A stretch of 64,000 nt of DNA, taken from contig MKWE01000053.1 in assembly GCA_001899585.1 (NCBI GenBank), positions 298,015 to 362,014 on the forward strand, in the 5' to 3' direction. Position numbers and translations under genes: made by a program. Origin of the DNA: Rhodospirillales bacterium 70-18 (lineage in GTDB: Bacteria > Pseudomonadota > Alphaproteobacteria > Acetobacterales > Acetobacteraceae). This document shows, piece after piece, positions 27,119-38,224 of the stretch (position 1 is its first letter; the number at the start of each line of letters is the position of its first letter). Under the pieces are notes generated by a model. That model saw only the letters and a list, made by a program, of their open reading frames with translations. It was not told the DNA's origin and searched no databases.

Positions 27119-27856
27119 ATGGCGCAGGACACGACGGCTCCCGCGGCCGAGCCTCGCCCGGCCGAAACCGGGCTGACCCGCGAATTGCTGCTGCAAGGCG
27201 CGCTGCCGGCGCTGGTGGCCGCCGCCCATCCGGAGGTGCGGCTGCTCAGCGACGAGGAGCGCGCCGCCTCGCTGCGTGCCATCCTGGACGCGCGGCCCGA
27301 GCATGGCGACGGGCTGTGGGTGTTCGCCTATGGCTCGCTGATCTGGAACCCGCTGATCCACCACACCGCCCGCCGCCTGGCCCACGTGCCCGGCTGGCGC
27401 CGCAGCTTCTGCCTCTCGACCAAGGCCGGGCGCGGCACGCCGGACAATCCCGGGCTGATGCTCGGCCTGCGGTCCGACGGCGCGCACGGCCTGGGCTGCA
27501 CCGGCGCGGTGTTCCGCATCGCCGAGGAACTGCTGGAGCAGGAGCTGGACATATTGTGGCGGCGCGAGATGGTGGCCAGCGGCTACATCCCGCGCTGGGT
27601 GCCGATCGAGGATGCGGCGGGTGGCGCGCTGGGCGCGGCGATCGCCTTCACCATCAACCCGAAGGGGCCGACCTATTGCGGCGACCTGCCGGAGGCCGAC
27701 GTGGTGCGCCGGCTGGCCACCGCGCGCGGCGGGCTGGGCACGGCGGCGGAATATCTGTTCCGCACCCGCGACGGCCTGGTGGAGATGGGCATCCACGACC
27801 CGTTCGTGGAACGGCTGGCACATCTTGTTGATCTGGAACTGAAGCCGGCTGCCTGA
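27119..27856 (+). CDS. chaC: glutathione-specific gamma-glutamylcyclotransferase (ChaC family)
   Basis: This 245-residue protein has the ChaC signature YGSLIWNP at about residues 75-82, which binds the gamma-glutamyl group, and the conserved RR.FC loop (WRRSFCLSTKAGRGTPDNPGL cut here). The catalytic Glu probably lies in the ELDILWRREM helix. The family breaks glutathione into 5-oxoproline and Cys-Gly in the cytosol. It lies 4 nt after mscL, so the two may be co-expressed. Confidence 0.9.
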   Translation: MAQDTTAPAAEPRPAETGLTRELLLQGALPALVAAAHPEVRLLSDEERAASLRAILDARPEHGDGLWVFAYGSLIWNPLIHHTARRLAHVPGWRRSFCLSTKAGRGTPDNPGLMLGLRSDGAHGLGCTGAVFRIAEELLEQELDILWRREMVASGYIPRWVPIEDAAGGALGAAIAFTINPKGPTYCGDLPEADVVRRLATARGGLGTAAEYLFRTRDGLVEMGIHDPFVERLAHLVDLELKPAA

Positions 27857-27896
27857 GCGGCGGCTTTGCTGTACTCTCCGGCCCTGGGTTGGGGAG

Positions 27897-30800
27897 ATGA
27901 GTCCGATGCGAATCCGTCTGCTGGTGGCGTTGCTGCTCGCCCTGGCCTGCCTGGGGCAGCCCGCCCGCGCCGATGAGTTCAACCCGGCCGGCCTCGCCGC
28001 CGACTCGCGGGCCTATGCGCAGTCGCTCACCAGCCGCTTCCCGGCCGGCGGGTCGCCTCTGGCCCGCCGCGCCGCCGAGGACCGCGCCGCCGCGGCCCTG
28101 GCCCGCAAGGACTGGCCCGCCGCCGCTGCCGCGCTGGAGGCACGGGTCGCGCTCGGCGAGGCATCCGCCGATGACTGGCTCGCGCTGGCCCGCGCGCAGC
28201 TCCGCCGCGTGCCGGCGGAGCCGCAGAAGGCGCTGGCCGCCGGCTGGCAGGCCTTCCAGGCGGTGGACAGCGGCCCCCCCGAAATCCCCGCTTTGCTGCT
28301 GATGGCCGAGGCGCTGCGGGCGCTGCACCGCGACGCCCAGGCGGTGCAGGCGCTGGAGGCGGTGGTGCAGCGCGACTCCGCCAACCCCGCCTACCAGCGC
28401 GCCCTGGCCGACGCTCGCCGCGCCGCCGGCATGCTGGTGCGCCAGGTGCGCACCGAGGGCGAAGCCGATCCGCCGCGCGCCTGCATCGACTTCACGGTGC
28501 CCCCGCGCCGCGGCGCCGGCTTCAACCCGCAGGACTGGGTGCGGCTGGACCCGGCGCGGCCGCAGGCGGCGGTCACGCGCGAGGGCGACCAGGTCTGCGT
28601 CTCCGGCCTGCCCTCGGGCGAGCGCACCCGCATCATCCTGCGCGCCGGCCTGCCCGGCGAGCAGGGCCTCGCCCTGGCGCAGGAGACCACGCTGGCGATC
28701 GCCATGCCCAACCGCCGGCCCAGCCTGGGCTTCGATACCCGCCTGTTCGTGCTGCCGCGCGGACAGGCCCCGGCGATCAGCCTTACCAGCGTGAACCTCT
28801 CGGCCGTGTCGCTGAAGCTGATCCGCCTCAGCGAGCGCAGCGTGGCCGCGCTGCTGCGCGACAACCGGCTGGGCCAGCCGCTGGACTCCTGGGCCGCCGA
28901 CAATCTGGGCGACACCGTGGGCAGCGTGGTCTGGGAGGGCAAGGCCGAGATCCCGAAATGGCAACCCAATCACCCCGCCCGCACCGCCCTGCCGCTGCCG
29001 CCGGCGCTCACCACCGCCGGACCTGGCCTCTACGCGCTGATCGCCGGGCCGGGCGACGGCACCGGCGGCAACGTGAACAGCGCCGTGCAGGTGATCCTGC
29101 GCACCGACCTCGCCCCTACCGTCTGGCGCGGCGCCGACGGGCTGACCGTGCAGGTGCGCGGCTATTCCGATGCGGCGCTGCGCCCCGGCGTGCGGGTGGT
29201 GCTGGTGGCGCGCAACAACGACATCCTCGGCCAGGCCACCACCGGCGCGGACGGGCTCGCCCGCTTCCCGGCGCCGCTGCTGGCCGGCGACGGCTCGCTG
29301 GCGCCGGCGGCCTTGCAGGTGTTCGGGCCGAAGCCGGCCGACGCCGCCAGCCAGGACTTCGCCACGCTGGACCTCAACGTCGCCGCCTTCGACCTGTCCG
29401 ACCGCGGGGTGGAGGGCATGCCCCATCCCGGGCCGCTGGACGCCTATGTCTGGCTCGACCGCGGCATCTACCGCCCCGGCGAGACGGTGCGGGTGATGGC
29501 GCTGCTGCGCGACGCCGCCGGGCTGCCGGCCGATATCCCGGCGCGGGTGACGGTCAGGCGGCCGAACGGCCAGGTGTTCCTGCGCGCCACCCCGCCGCGC
29601 ACCGGCGACGCCTCGCTGTATCTGCCGGTGCCCCTGTCCGCCGGGGCGGCCGCCGGCACCTGGACCATCGACGTGGCCGCCGACCCCGCCGCGCCGCCGA
29701 TCGGCCATGCCGAGTTCCGCGTCGATGCCTTCGTGCCCGACCGCATGGCGGTGGATCTCGGCCCGGTGCCGGCCGTGCTGGAGGCGGGCAAGACCGTCGA
29801 CCTGCCGGTGGCCGCCCGCTTCCTCTACGGGGCACCCGGCGCCAACCTGTCCGGCAAGGCCAGCCTGCGCCTGGTGGCCGACCCGGCGCCGTTCCCGCTG
29901 CTGGCCGGCTACCGCATCGGGCTGGCCGGCGAGAGCTACGCCCCCGAAAGCCGCGACCTGGACCTGCCGGACACCGACGCCCAGGGCCACACCGCGCTGC
30001 CGCTGGACCTGGGCCGGCTGCCGGACGTGACCTTCGCCCTGCAGGCGGAGATCGAGGTCGCGGTCAACGACCCCTCCGGCCATGCCTCGCGCGCGGCGGC
30101 CAGCGTGAAGGTGCGCCCGGCCAACCCGCTGATCGGCATCAAGCCCGGCTTCGCCGACAATGCGGTGGATGCCGGCGCCGAGGCGGCGTTCGACATCCGC
30201 GCCGTGCACCCCGACGGCACGCCGATGGCCATGGCCGCCAAGTTGCGCCTGGTGCGCGAGCGGCCGGACTGGCGGATGGTGATGCACGGCAGCCTCGCGC
30301 GCTACGAGACCGTCTGGCGCGACGAGCCGCTGGAAACGCGCGACGTGCAGATCCCGGCCGACGGGGCGCTGCACATCGCCCGCAAGCTGGATTTCGGCCG
30401 CTACCGGCTGGAGGTGGCGCAGGCGGGCGGCATGGCGGTCACCTCCTACCGCTTCCGCTCCGGCTGGGCCGGCTCGGACAGCCCCGACGTGCCGGACCGG
30501 GTGGATGTGTCGGCCGACCGCCGGGTGGTGCCGGTAGGGGAGAACGTGCGCATCCATGTCGCCGCCCCCTTCGCCGGGCAGGCGACGCTGCTGGTGCTGT
30601 CCAACCGGGTGCTGTCGCTGCGCACCCTGGCGGTGCCGGCGGGCGGCACCGATGTGGAGGTGCCGGTCACCGCCGATTGGGGGCCGGGCGCCTATGTGGC
30701 GGTGCATGTGTTCCGTGGCGCGGAGGCCGCTGGCGTGCGGCCGGCGCGCGCCATCGGACTGACCTGGGTGGGCGTGGACCCGGCGGCGCGTACGCTGGAC

Positions 30801-33032
30801 GTGGCGGTGCAGGCGCCCGAGCGCGTCGCCCCGCGCGCGCCGCTGGTGGTGCCGGTGCACGCCGCACCCGGCGCCTGGGTGACGCTCGCGGTGGTGGACG
30901 AGGGCATATTGCGGCTGACCCGCTTCGCCTCGCCCGATCCGCGGCCGCATTTCCTCGGCCGGCGCCAGTTGGGATTGGATATCCGCGATGATTGGGGCCG
31001 GCTGATCCCCCCCGCCGAAGGGGAGGCGACGCTGCTGCGCCAGGGCGGCGACGAGGGCAGTTTCGTGCTGCCGGACATCCCGCAGCGCACCGTCACCCTG
31101 TTCAGCCCGCCGGTGCAGGCCGGGGCGGACGGCTTCGCCCGCATCACGCTCGACCTGCCTGACTTCAACGGCCAGGTCCGGCTGATGGCGGTGGCCTGGC
31201 AGGGCAACCGCATCGGGGCGGCCAATACCGACGTCACCGTGCGCGACCCGCTGGTGGCCGAGGCGCTGCTGCCGCGCTTCCTGGCCCCCGGCGACGAGAC
31301 GCGGCTGGCGGTGCTGCTGCACAATCTCGACCTGCCGAAAGGCGAGGCGGCGGTGCGCGTCAGCACCAGGGGGCCGCTGGAACTGGCCGGGCCGGATCGG
31401 CTGCTGGCCGATCTGGCGCCGGGCGAGCAGGGCCTGCCGGCAACGAAGCTGCGCGCCACCGGCGTCGGGCGGGGGGTGGTGTCGCTGGACATCACCGGCC
31501 CCGGCGGCTTCCATCTGGTGCGCGACACCGCGATCACGGTGCGGCCGGCGCGCGGGCGGGTGACCATGGTCTCCGGCGCGGAACTGGCGCCGGGGGCGAC
31601 GGTGAAGCTGAGCGCGGACACTACCGGCTTCCTGCCCGGCACCGCCAGCGCCACCGCCAGCTTCGGCGCCCCGGTGCGCTACGACGCGGCGGCGCTGGTG
31701 AAGGCGCTGTCGGACTACCCGCTGTCCTGCCTGGAGCAGACCACCAGCCGCGGCCTGCCGCTGGCGCTGCTGCCCGATGGCGCGGCGGCGGGGCCGGACC
31801 GCGCCGGGCGGCTGCAAACCGCGGTGGCCTCGGTGCTGGACCGCCAGCGCTACGACGGCGGCTTCGCGCTGTGGGCGGCCAGCGGCGAGGCCGAGCCGTG
31901 GCTGTCTGCCTACGCCATGGAGTTCCTGCTGCGCGCCAGGCGGGCCGGTGCTGCGGTGCCGGACCAGGCGATGGCCGATGGGCTGAAATTCCTCGCCGGT
32001 GCGGCCGATGGCGAGGGCGACGACCAGCCCTGGATGGCCGCCCAGGCCTATCGCCTCTATGTGCTGGCGCTGGCCGGGCAGGGGCGGCCGGGGGCGGTGC
32101 GCGTGCTGGCGACGCATATGGACCGCCTGCCGACGCCGCTGGCCCAGGCGCAGGTGGGCGCCGCCCTGGCGCTCGCGCATGACCGCCCGCACGCCGAGGC
32201 CGCCTTCGCCGCCGCGCTGGACCATGCGGCGCGGCGCTGGTGGGCGTTCGACTACGGCACCGCGCTGCGCGACCAGGCGGCGATCGTGGTGCTGCTGAAG
32301 GAAAGCGGCCTGCTGCCGGACCGGCTGGCCCATCTGGTGGCGGCGCTGCCGGGGGCCGACCTGGCGCCGGAGTCGATCAGCACCCAGGAGGAGGCATGGG
32401 CCGCCGCCGCCGCCGCCGTGCTGGGGCGCGACGGCAAGCCCGCGCATATCGCGGTGGATGGCGGGGTGACGATGAGCGCGCCGACCATCACCCTGGCGCT
32501 GACCCATCCGACGGAGGTGCGCAACCTGGGCGAGCAGGCGGTCTGGCAGTCGGTCTCGGCGAGCGGCGTGCCGGCCGCCGCGCCGGCTGCCAGCCGCCAG
32601 GGCATGCGCGTCACCCGGCAGTTCCTCGCGCTCGACGGCAGCGCGCTCAACCTGGACGACCTGCGGCAGAACACGGTGTTCGTGCTGCTGCTGGAAGGCC
32701 GGGCGGAGGACGGGCAGGCGCACCGGGCGATGCTGCTGCAGGGCCTGCCGGCGGGCTGGGAGATCGCCGGGCGGCTGGGCGCGGGGGAGGCGCCGGGGAT
32801 GAAATGGCTGGGCGACCTCAGCGAGACCGAGGCGCAGCCGGCCGCCGATGACCGCTTCGCCGCCGTGGTCGCGCTGACCGCCGACCACCCCGCCTTCCGC
32901 GTCGCCGTCCGCCTGCGCGCGGTGACGCCGGGCGATTTCGAGCTGCCGGGGGCGGAATTGTCGGACATGTACCGCCCCGGCGTGTTCGCCCGCCAGGGTG
33001 TCAACCGCATCAAGGTGCTGCCGCCGGGATGA
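27897..33032 (+). CDS. bacterial alpha-2-macroglobulin
   Basis: This very large periplasmic or lipid-anchored protein of 1711 residues has a signal sequence (LLVALLLALACLGQPARA). It has the YfhM-type architecture: MG domains, a YVWLDRGIYRPGETV bait-region neighbour, and the thioester Cys1278-Leu-Glu-Gln in SCLEQTTSRGL, followed by the helical TED. Such proteins trap proteases that attack the cell. The gene overlaps pbpC by 4 nt, the well-known pairing with PBP1C thought to repair peptidoglycan. ATGs at 27897 and 27906 are both possible. The lipobox is weak. Confidence 0.93.
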   Translation: MSPMRIRLLVALLLALACLGQPARADEFNPAGLAADSRAYAQSLTSRFPAGGSPLARRAAEDRAAAALARKDWPAAAAALEARVALGEASADDWLALARAQLRRVPAEPQKALAAGWQAFQAVDSGPPEIPALLLMAEALRALHRDAQAVQALEAVVQRDSANPAYQRALADARRAAGMLVRQVRTEGEADPPRACIDFTVPPRRGAGFNPQDWVRLDPARPQAAVTREGDQVCVSGLPSGERTRIILRAGLPGEQGLALAQETTLAIAMPNRRPSLGFDTRLFVLPRGQAPAISLTSVNLSAVSLKLIRLSERSVAALLRDNRLGQPLDSWAADNLGDTVGSVVWEGKAEIPKWQPNHPARTALPLPPALTTAGPGLYALIAGPGDGTGGNVNSAVQVILRTDLAPTVWRGADGLTVQVRGYSDAALRPGVRVVLVARNNDILGQATTGADGLARFPAPLLAGDGSLAPAALQVFGPKPADAASQDFATLDLNVAAFDLSDRGVEGMPHPGPLDAYVWLDRGIYRPGETVRVMALLRDAAGLPADIPARVTVRRPNGQVFLRATPPRTGDASLYLPVPLSAGAAAGTWTIDVAADPAAPPIGHAEFRVDAFVPDRMAVDLGPVPAVLEAGKTVDLPVAARFLYGAPGANLSGKASLRLVADPAPFPLLAGYRIGLAGESYAPESRDLDLPDTDAQGHTALPLDLGRLPDVTFALQAEIEVAVNDPSGHASRAAASVKVRPANPLIGIKPGFADNAVDAGAEAAFDIRAVHPDGTPMAMAAKLRLVRERPDWRMVMHGSLARYETVWRDEPLETRDVQIPADGALHIARKLDFGRYRLEVAQAGGMAVTSYRFRSGWAGSDSPDVPDRVDVSADRRVVPVGENVRIHVAAPFAGQATLLVLSNRVLSLRTLAVPAGGTDVEVPVTADWGPGAYVAVHVFRGAEAAGVRPARAIGLTWVGVDPAARTLDVAVQAPERVAPRAPLVVPVHAAPGAWVTLAVVDEGILRLTRFASPDPRPHFLGRRQLGLDIRDDWGRLIPPAEGEATLLRQGGDEGSFVLPDIPQRTVTLFSPPVQAGADGFARITLDLPDFNGQVRLMAVAWQGNRIGAANTDVTVRDPLVAEALLPRFLAPGDETRLAVLLHNLDLPKGEAAVRVSTRGPLELAGPDRLLADLAPGEQGLPATKLRATGVGRGVVSLDITGPGGFHLVRDTAITVRPARGRVTMVSGAELAPGATVKLSADTTGFLPGTASATASFGAPVRYDAAALVKALSDYPLSCLEQTTSRGLPLALLPDGAAAGPDRAGRLQTAVASVLDRQRYDGGFALWAASGEAEPWLSAYAMEFLLRARRAGAAVPDQAMADGLKFLAGAADGEGDDQPWMAAQAYRLYVLALAGQGRPGAVRVLATHMDRLPTPLAQAQVGAALALAHDRPHAEAAFAAALDHAARRWWAFDYGTALRDQAAIVVLLKESGLLPDRLAHLVAALPGADLAPESISTQEEAWAAAAAAVLGRDGKPAHIAVDGGVTMSAPTITLALTHPTEVRNLGEQAVWQSVSASGVPAAAPAASRQGMRVTRQFLALDGSALNLDDLRQNTVFVLLLEGRAEDGQAHRAMLLQGLPAGWEIAGRLGAGEAPGMKWLGDLSETEAQPAADDRFAAVVALTADHPAFRVAVRLRAVTPGDFELPGAELSDMYRPGVFARQGVNRIKVLPPG

Positions 33033-34990
33033 CCCGGCGCTCCGCCCTCCTGCGTGCGCTGGGGGTGGCCGCCCTGCTGCTGGCGGGCGCGGCGGTCGCG
33101 GCGGACCGGCTGTTTCCGCCCGACCTGTCGCGGCTGGCCGATGTTGGGACCGAGGTGCTGGACCGGGACGGGCGGATCGTCGCCCTCAGCCCGGCGCCGG
33201 GCGGTGTGTGGCGGTTCCGCACCAGCGTCGCCGACGTGTCGCCGGTGTTCATCGACACGCTGGTGGCTACAGAGGACCGGCATTTCTGGCAGCATCCGGG
33301 GGTGAACCCGCTCGCCCTGCTGCGCGCAACGTTTCAGGACCTGCGCGCGGGCCATGTTGTGTCCGGCGGTTCCACCCTCACCATGCAGGCGGCCCGGCTA
33401 CTGGAACCGCGGCCGCGCACCGTGCGCAGCAAGCTGATCGAGATATTCCGGGCCCTCCAACTGGAGGCCCGGTTCAGCAAGCGCGACATCCTCGGCATCT
33501 GGCTGACGCTGGCGCCCTATGGCGGCAATCTGGAGGGGGTACGGGCCGGCTCGCTGGCCTGGTTCGGCGTGCCGCCCTCGGCGCTGGAACCGGCGCAGGC
33601 GGCGCTGCTGGTGGCCATTCCGCGCCGGCCGGAGGCGCTGCGGCCAGACCGCCACGCGGCGCGTGCGCGGCGCCTGCGCGACCGCATCCTGCATGCCGAT
33701 GGCGGCCCGGTGCCCACCGCCCGCCAGCCGCTGCCGCGCCACGCCCGCCAGGTGGTGGCCGCCCTCGGCCACGCGCCGCGCATCGCCACCACCCTGGACG
33801 CCACGTTGCAGGCCGCCGTGGAACGACTGGCCGACGAGCGCCTGCGCGACCTGCCGGCGCGGGTGTCGATGGCGCTGCTGATCGCCGACGCCCGCACCCG
33901 CGACATCCGCGCCATCGTCTCCGGCGGCACCGCGCGGTCGGAGGCGCGGGCCTGGGCGCTGGACCTCACGCGGGCGGTGCGCTCGCCGGGCTCGGCGCTG
34001 AAGCCGTTCATCTACGCGATGGCCTTCCAGGACGGCATCGCCGGGCCTGAGACGCGGGTGGACGACCTGCCACGCCGCTTCGGCGCCTATGCGCCGGAGG
34101 ATTTCAACCGCAGCTTCGCCGGTACCGTCACCGCCGCGCAGGCGTTGCAGCAATCGCTGAACCTGCCGGCGGTGGCGCTGCTGGACCGGGTGGGGCCGCT
34201 GCGCTTCCTGGCGACGCTGAAGGCGGCGGGGGTGCGGCTGTGGCTGCCGCCGGGGGCGGATGCGTCGCTGCCGATCGCGCTGGGCGGCGATGGCGTCACG
34301 CTGCGCGACGCGGTGGGGCTCTACGCCGCCCTGGCCACCGACGGCAGCGCGATGCCGCTGCGGCTGCGCGCCGACGACCCGGCCAGCCCGGTGACCTTCC
34401 TGCAACCACGCGCGGCGGCCACCGTCGCCGCGGTGCTGACCCATCCGTTCCCGGAGGGCGGCCCGCCGGGCGTGGCGTGGAAGACCGGCACCTCCTGGGG
34501 CGGGCGCGACGCCTGGGCGCTGGGCTTCAACCGCACCCATGTCGCCGGCGTCTGGGTCGGCCGGCCGGACGGCACGCCGCTGCCCGGCGCCACCGGGGCG
34601 CGGCTGGCGCTGCCGATGCTGGCGCGGCTGTTCGAGCTGCTGCCCGCCGCGCCGCGCCCCATCCCGCCACCGTCGCCGCCACCGCGGGCGCGCATGTCCG
34701 TCGCGCGCGCCGACGGCCTGCGTCTGCTGTTCCCGCCGCCCGGCGCGGTGCTGGGCAGCGAGCTGCTGGGCGGCGATACGACGGTGACGCTGCGGGCCAT
34801 GGGCGGCCAGCGCCCGCTGACCTTCCTGGTGGACGGCGCGAAACTCGCCACCGACCCGGCACGGCGCGAGGCGGCATGGCGCCCGGCCGCGCCCGGCTTC
34901 TACCGTCTGACGGTGCTGGACGCCGAGGGCGGGGCCGCGCGCGCGACGGTGCGGGTGGCGGCGCCGGCCTGGCAACCGCCGCAGCGATAG
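33029..34990 (+). CDS. pbpC: penicillin-binding protein 1C
   Basis: This 653-residue bifunctional murein synthase has an N-terminal membrane anchor. The glycosyltransferase domain has TEDRHFWQHPG (catalytic Glu), GGSTLTMQAARLL, RSKLIEIFRALQLE and KRDIL..YGGNLEG. The transpeptidase domain has Ser-x-x-Lys in SPGSALKPF and WKTGTSWG. A C-terminal BiPBP_C beta domain (about 560-645) follows a Pro-rich linker. It is slightly shorter than the E. coli protein. It overlaps the alpha-2-macroglobulin gene (ATGA), so the two are made together. Confidence 0.93.
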   Translation: MTRRSALLRALGVAALLLAGAAVAADRLFPPDLSRLADVGTEVLDRDGRIVALSPAPGGVWRFRTSVADVSPVFIDTLVATEDRHFWQHPGVNPLALLRATFQDLRAGHVVSGGSTLTMQAARLLEPRPRTVRSKLIEIFRALQLEARFSKRDILGIWLTLAPYGGNLEGVRAGSLAWFGVPPSALEPAQAALLVAIPRRPEALRPDRHAARARRLRDRILHADGGPVPTARQPLPRHARQVVAALGHAPRIATTLDATLQAAVERLADERLRDLPARVSMALLIADARTRDIRAIVSGGTARSEARAWALDLTRAVRSPGSALKPFIYAMAFQDGIAGPETRVDDLPRRFGAYAPEDFNRSFAGTVTAAQALQQSLNLPAVALLDRVGPLRFLATLKAAGVRLWLPPGADASLPIALGGDGVTLRDAVGLYAALATDGSAMPLRLRADDPASPVTFLQPRAAATVAAVLTHPFPEGGPPGVAWKTGTSWGGRDAWALGFNRTHVAGVWVGRPDGTPLPGATGARLALPMLARLFELLPAAPRPIPPPSPPPRARMSVARADGLRLLFPPPGAVLGSELLGGDTTVTLRAMGGQRPLTFLVDGAKLATDPARREAAWRPAAPGFYRLTVLDAEGGAARATVRVAAPAWQPPQR

Positions 34991-35000
34991 GGCGATTCAA

Positions 35001-35016
35001 GGGCCGAAATCGGCCC
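35001..35016. terminator. short hairpin between pbpC and an Ldh-type gene
   Basis: GGGCCGA (35001-35007) pairs with TCGGCCC (35010-35016) across two bases, in the 35-nt gap between convergent genes. It is symmetrical and could terminate both transcripts, though no T tract is present. Confidence 0.4.
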
Positions 35017-35025
35017 GAAACGCGG

Positions 35026-36126
35026 CTAATTCGGCTCGGAAAGGCCCAAAGACCGGGCTGTTGCGACGATCGTGGCCCAGGTATCGAGCTGCAGCGGCAC
35101 CCCGTTGGCCAGCCGGTCGGCGCGGGTGCGCGCTTCCGGCTCACCGGGCACCAGCACCTCGGTGACGCCCAGCGCGGGGCGGGAGGCCTTGACGTAGTCG
35201 GCGTAGTCGCGGGCCTCGCGGACGAAATGCCGGCTGCCGAAATGGGCGGGGTCCAGGTAGATCGACAGCATGCCGTTGGTGATGCGCCGGCGCGTGGTGC
35301 CGGGGGTGATCGGGCCGGAGGTGCCGCCGCCGGTCAGCACGCCGGCGAGGATTTCGCACATGAAGGCGATGCCCGAGCCCTTGTGCTCGCCGAAGGCGCG
35401 GATGGCGCCCGGACCGTTACCGGCGTTGCGCGGGCCGGCCTTGGCGAGCGGTCCATAGAGCGTCGCCGGGTCGGTGGACAGCTTGCCGTCCGGGCCGATC
35501 AGCGCGCCCTCCGGCAGCGGCTTGCCGCCGTTGGAGGCGACCAGCACCTTGCCCTCGGCCACCACCGAGGTCGCGAAATCCAGCAGCAGCGGCGGCTGGC
35601 CGGCCTCCTGAGGGATGCAGATGCAGAGCGGGTTGGTGGAGAAGCGGCGGTCCACCCCGCCGAACGGCGCCACCAGCTCGCCCTGGCTGACATTGACGAA
35701 GTGGATGGAGATCTGCCCGGCGGCGGCGGCCCGCTCGCCCCAGTCGCCGATGCGGCCGATATGGCCGGTGTTGCGCAGCGCGATCACCGACATGCCGGCG
35801 GCGCGCGCCTTGGCGATGCCGAGGTCCACCGCCTGCGGCCCCACGGTCTGGCCGAAGCCGGCATTGCCGTCCACCACCGCATGGGTGGGGCCCTCGGTGA
35901 CGATGGTGATGTCCTGCCCGGCCAGCACGTCGCCGTCCTGCAGCACCTGCACGTAGCGCGGCACGCGGATCACGCCGTGGCTGTCATGGCCGGTGAGGTT
36001 GGCCGACAGCAGGTAGGTGGCGATGCGCTCGCCCTCGGCGCGGTCGGTGCCGGCCTTGGTGAATATGTCGGCGACGAACCGCCGCAGCGTGTCCGCGGCG
36101 ATCAGATGGGTCGGCAGGTCGGCCAT
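35026..36126 (-). CDS. malate/L-lactate-type dehydrogenase (Ldh_2 family)
   Basis: This 366-residue NAD(P)-dependent oxidoreductase of the YlbC/ComC/malate dehydrogenase family has a DSHGVIRVPRYVQ substrate-binding helix, a VDGNAGFGQ loop, the RNTGHIGRIGDW cofactor site and KGSGIAFMCEILAG. Members oxidise malate, sulfolactate, ureidoglycolate or 2-hydroxy acids; the substrate is unknown. It lies downstream of a sugar-type ABC importer on the same strand, separated by a strong hairpin, so it probably oxidises the imported compound. Confidence 0.8.
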   Translation of the reverse strand: MADLPTHLIAADTLRRFVADIFTKAGTDRAEGERIATYLLSANLTGHDSHGVIRVPRYVQVLQDGDVLAGQDITIVTEGPTHAVVDGNAGFGQTVGPQAVDLGIAKARAAGMSVIALRNTGHIGRIGDWGERAAAAGQISIHFVNVSQGELVAPFGGVDRRFSTNPLCICIPQEAGQPPLLLDFATSVVAEGKVLVASNGGKPLPEGALIGPDGKLSTDPATLYGPLAKAGPRNAGNGPGAIRAFGEHKGSGIAFMCEILAGVLTGGGTSGPITPGTTRRRITNGMLSIYLDPAHFGSRHFVREARDYADYVKASRPALGVTEVLVPGEPEARTRADRLANGVPLQLDTWATIVATARSLGLSEPN

Positions 36127-36192
36127 GGCGTGTCTCGTCCGGGTGAGGCAGGGGGGGCGCGGGGCGCGCCATATGGCCGGCGGGGCCGGGGA

Positions 36193-36220
36193 GGGGGCCG
36201 TGGCTGCCGCCACGGCCCCC
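36193..36220 (-). terminator. 12-bp hairpin between the ABC ATPase and Ldh-type genes
   Basis: GGGGGCCGTGGC (36193-36204) pairs perfectly with GCCACGGCCCCC (36209-36220) over a TGCC loop. It starts 5 nt beyond the ABC ATPase stop and about 65 nt before the dehydrogenase start. Without a T tract it may be a partial terminator or an mRNA stabiliser that sets different expression levels in the operon. Confidence 0.5.
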
Positions 36221-36225
36221 GACGG

Positions 36226-37323
<1,098 letters not shown>

Positions 37324-37330
37324 TGCTGGT

Positions 37331-38224
37331 CTATCCCTTCGTTGCGCCTGCCGTGAGGCCGGCAATGTAGTAGTCCATCAGGAAGGCGTAGATGATCACC
37401 GGGGGCGTGGCGGCCATGACGCAGGCCGCCATGATCTTGCCCCAGAGGAACACGTCGCCACGGATCAGATCGCTGACGATGCCTACCGTCAATACCAGCT
37501 GATCGCCGGTGTACAGATAGGCCAGCGGGTAGAGGAACGAACCCCAGGCGACCGTGAAGGCGAAGATGGTCGCCGCGATGATGCCGGGCATGGCAACGGG
37601 GATGAAGATGCGCAGCAGGATCTGCACATAGCTCGCCCCGTCGATCAATGCCGCCTCGTCCAGTTCCTTGGGGATGGAGCTGAAATAGCCGATCATGATC
37701 CATGTGCAGAACGGCACCGCCAGCGTTGGATACAGCAGCACCAACGACCATGTGCTGTTGATCAGCCCGAGCTTGCCGATCACCTGGAACAGCGGGATGA
37801 ACAGCAGCGAGGCCGGGATGAGGTAGGTGAGGAACACGCCGGTGGAGATGGTCTGGCTGCCCCAGAAGCCCATGCGGGTGAGGGAGAAGGCGGCCATCAC
37901 CGAGATGATCATGCTGAACGCCACGACCAGGATCGTGACCCAGACCGAATTGAAGAAGTAGATCTGGAAGTTGTGGTAGTTAATCAGGTAGGTGTAGTTC
38001 TCCAGCGTCGGCGAATGCACCACCCAGGGGCTCCCGGCCTGCGCCGATATTTCGGCCGAGGACTTCAGGCTGGTGATGATCATGTAGACCGGCGGCACCA
38101 GGAACAGCACCACGAACACGCTCAGCGCGGCGTAGCTGCCCCACAACGCCCATTTGCGCTGGCGTTCCAGGCTGCCGGCGCGGTGGGCCGCGGCGGCTCT
38201 CACATGCGTCGCGGTCGCGCTCAT
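37331..38224 (-). CDS. sugar-type ABC transporter permease (MalG/UgpE type)
   Basis: This inner-membrane protein of 297 residues has six helices and the EAA loop ELDEAALIDGASYVQILLRI that contacts the ATPase. Its N-terminus overlaps the stop of the other permease by 4 nt. Together they form the heterodimeric channel. There is no sign of damage. Confidence 0.88.
   Translation of the reverse strand: MSATATHVRAAAAHRAGSLERQRKWALWGSYAALSVFVVLFLVPPVYMIITSLKSSAEISAQAGSPWVVHSPTLENYTYLINYHNFQIYFFNSVWVTILVVAFSMIISVMAAFSLTRMGFWGSQTISTGVFLTYLIPASLLFIPLFQVIGKLGLINSTWSLVLLYPTLAVPFCTWIMIGYFSSIPKELDEAALIDGASYVQILLRIFIPVAMPGIIAATIFAFTVAWGSFLYPLAYLYTGDQLVLTVGIVSDLIRGDVFLWGKIMAACVMAATPPVIIYAFLMDYYIAGLTAGATKG

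Noticed and set aside
27654-32888. A 1744-codon open frame on the minus strand opposite the alpha-2-macroglobulin gene
   Set aside because: It is a GC-rich antisense shadow: the product is low-complexity Arg/Gly/His/Gln-rich without domains, while the plus-strand frame has a signal peptide and the CLEQ thioester motif.
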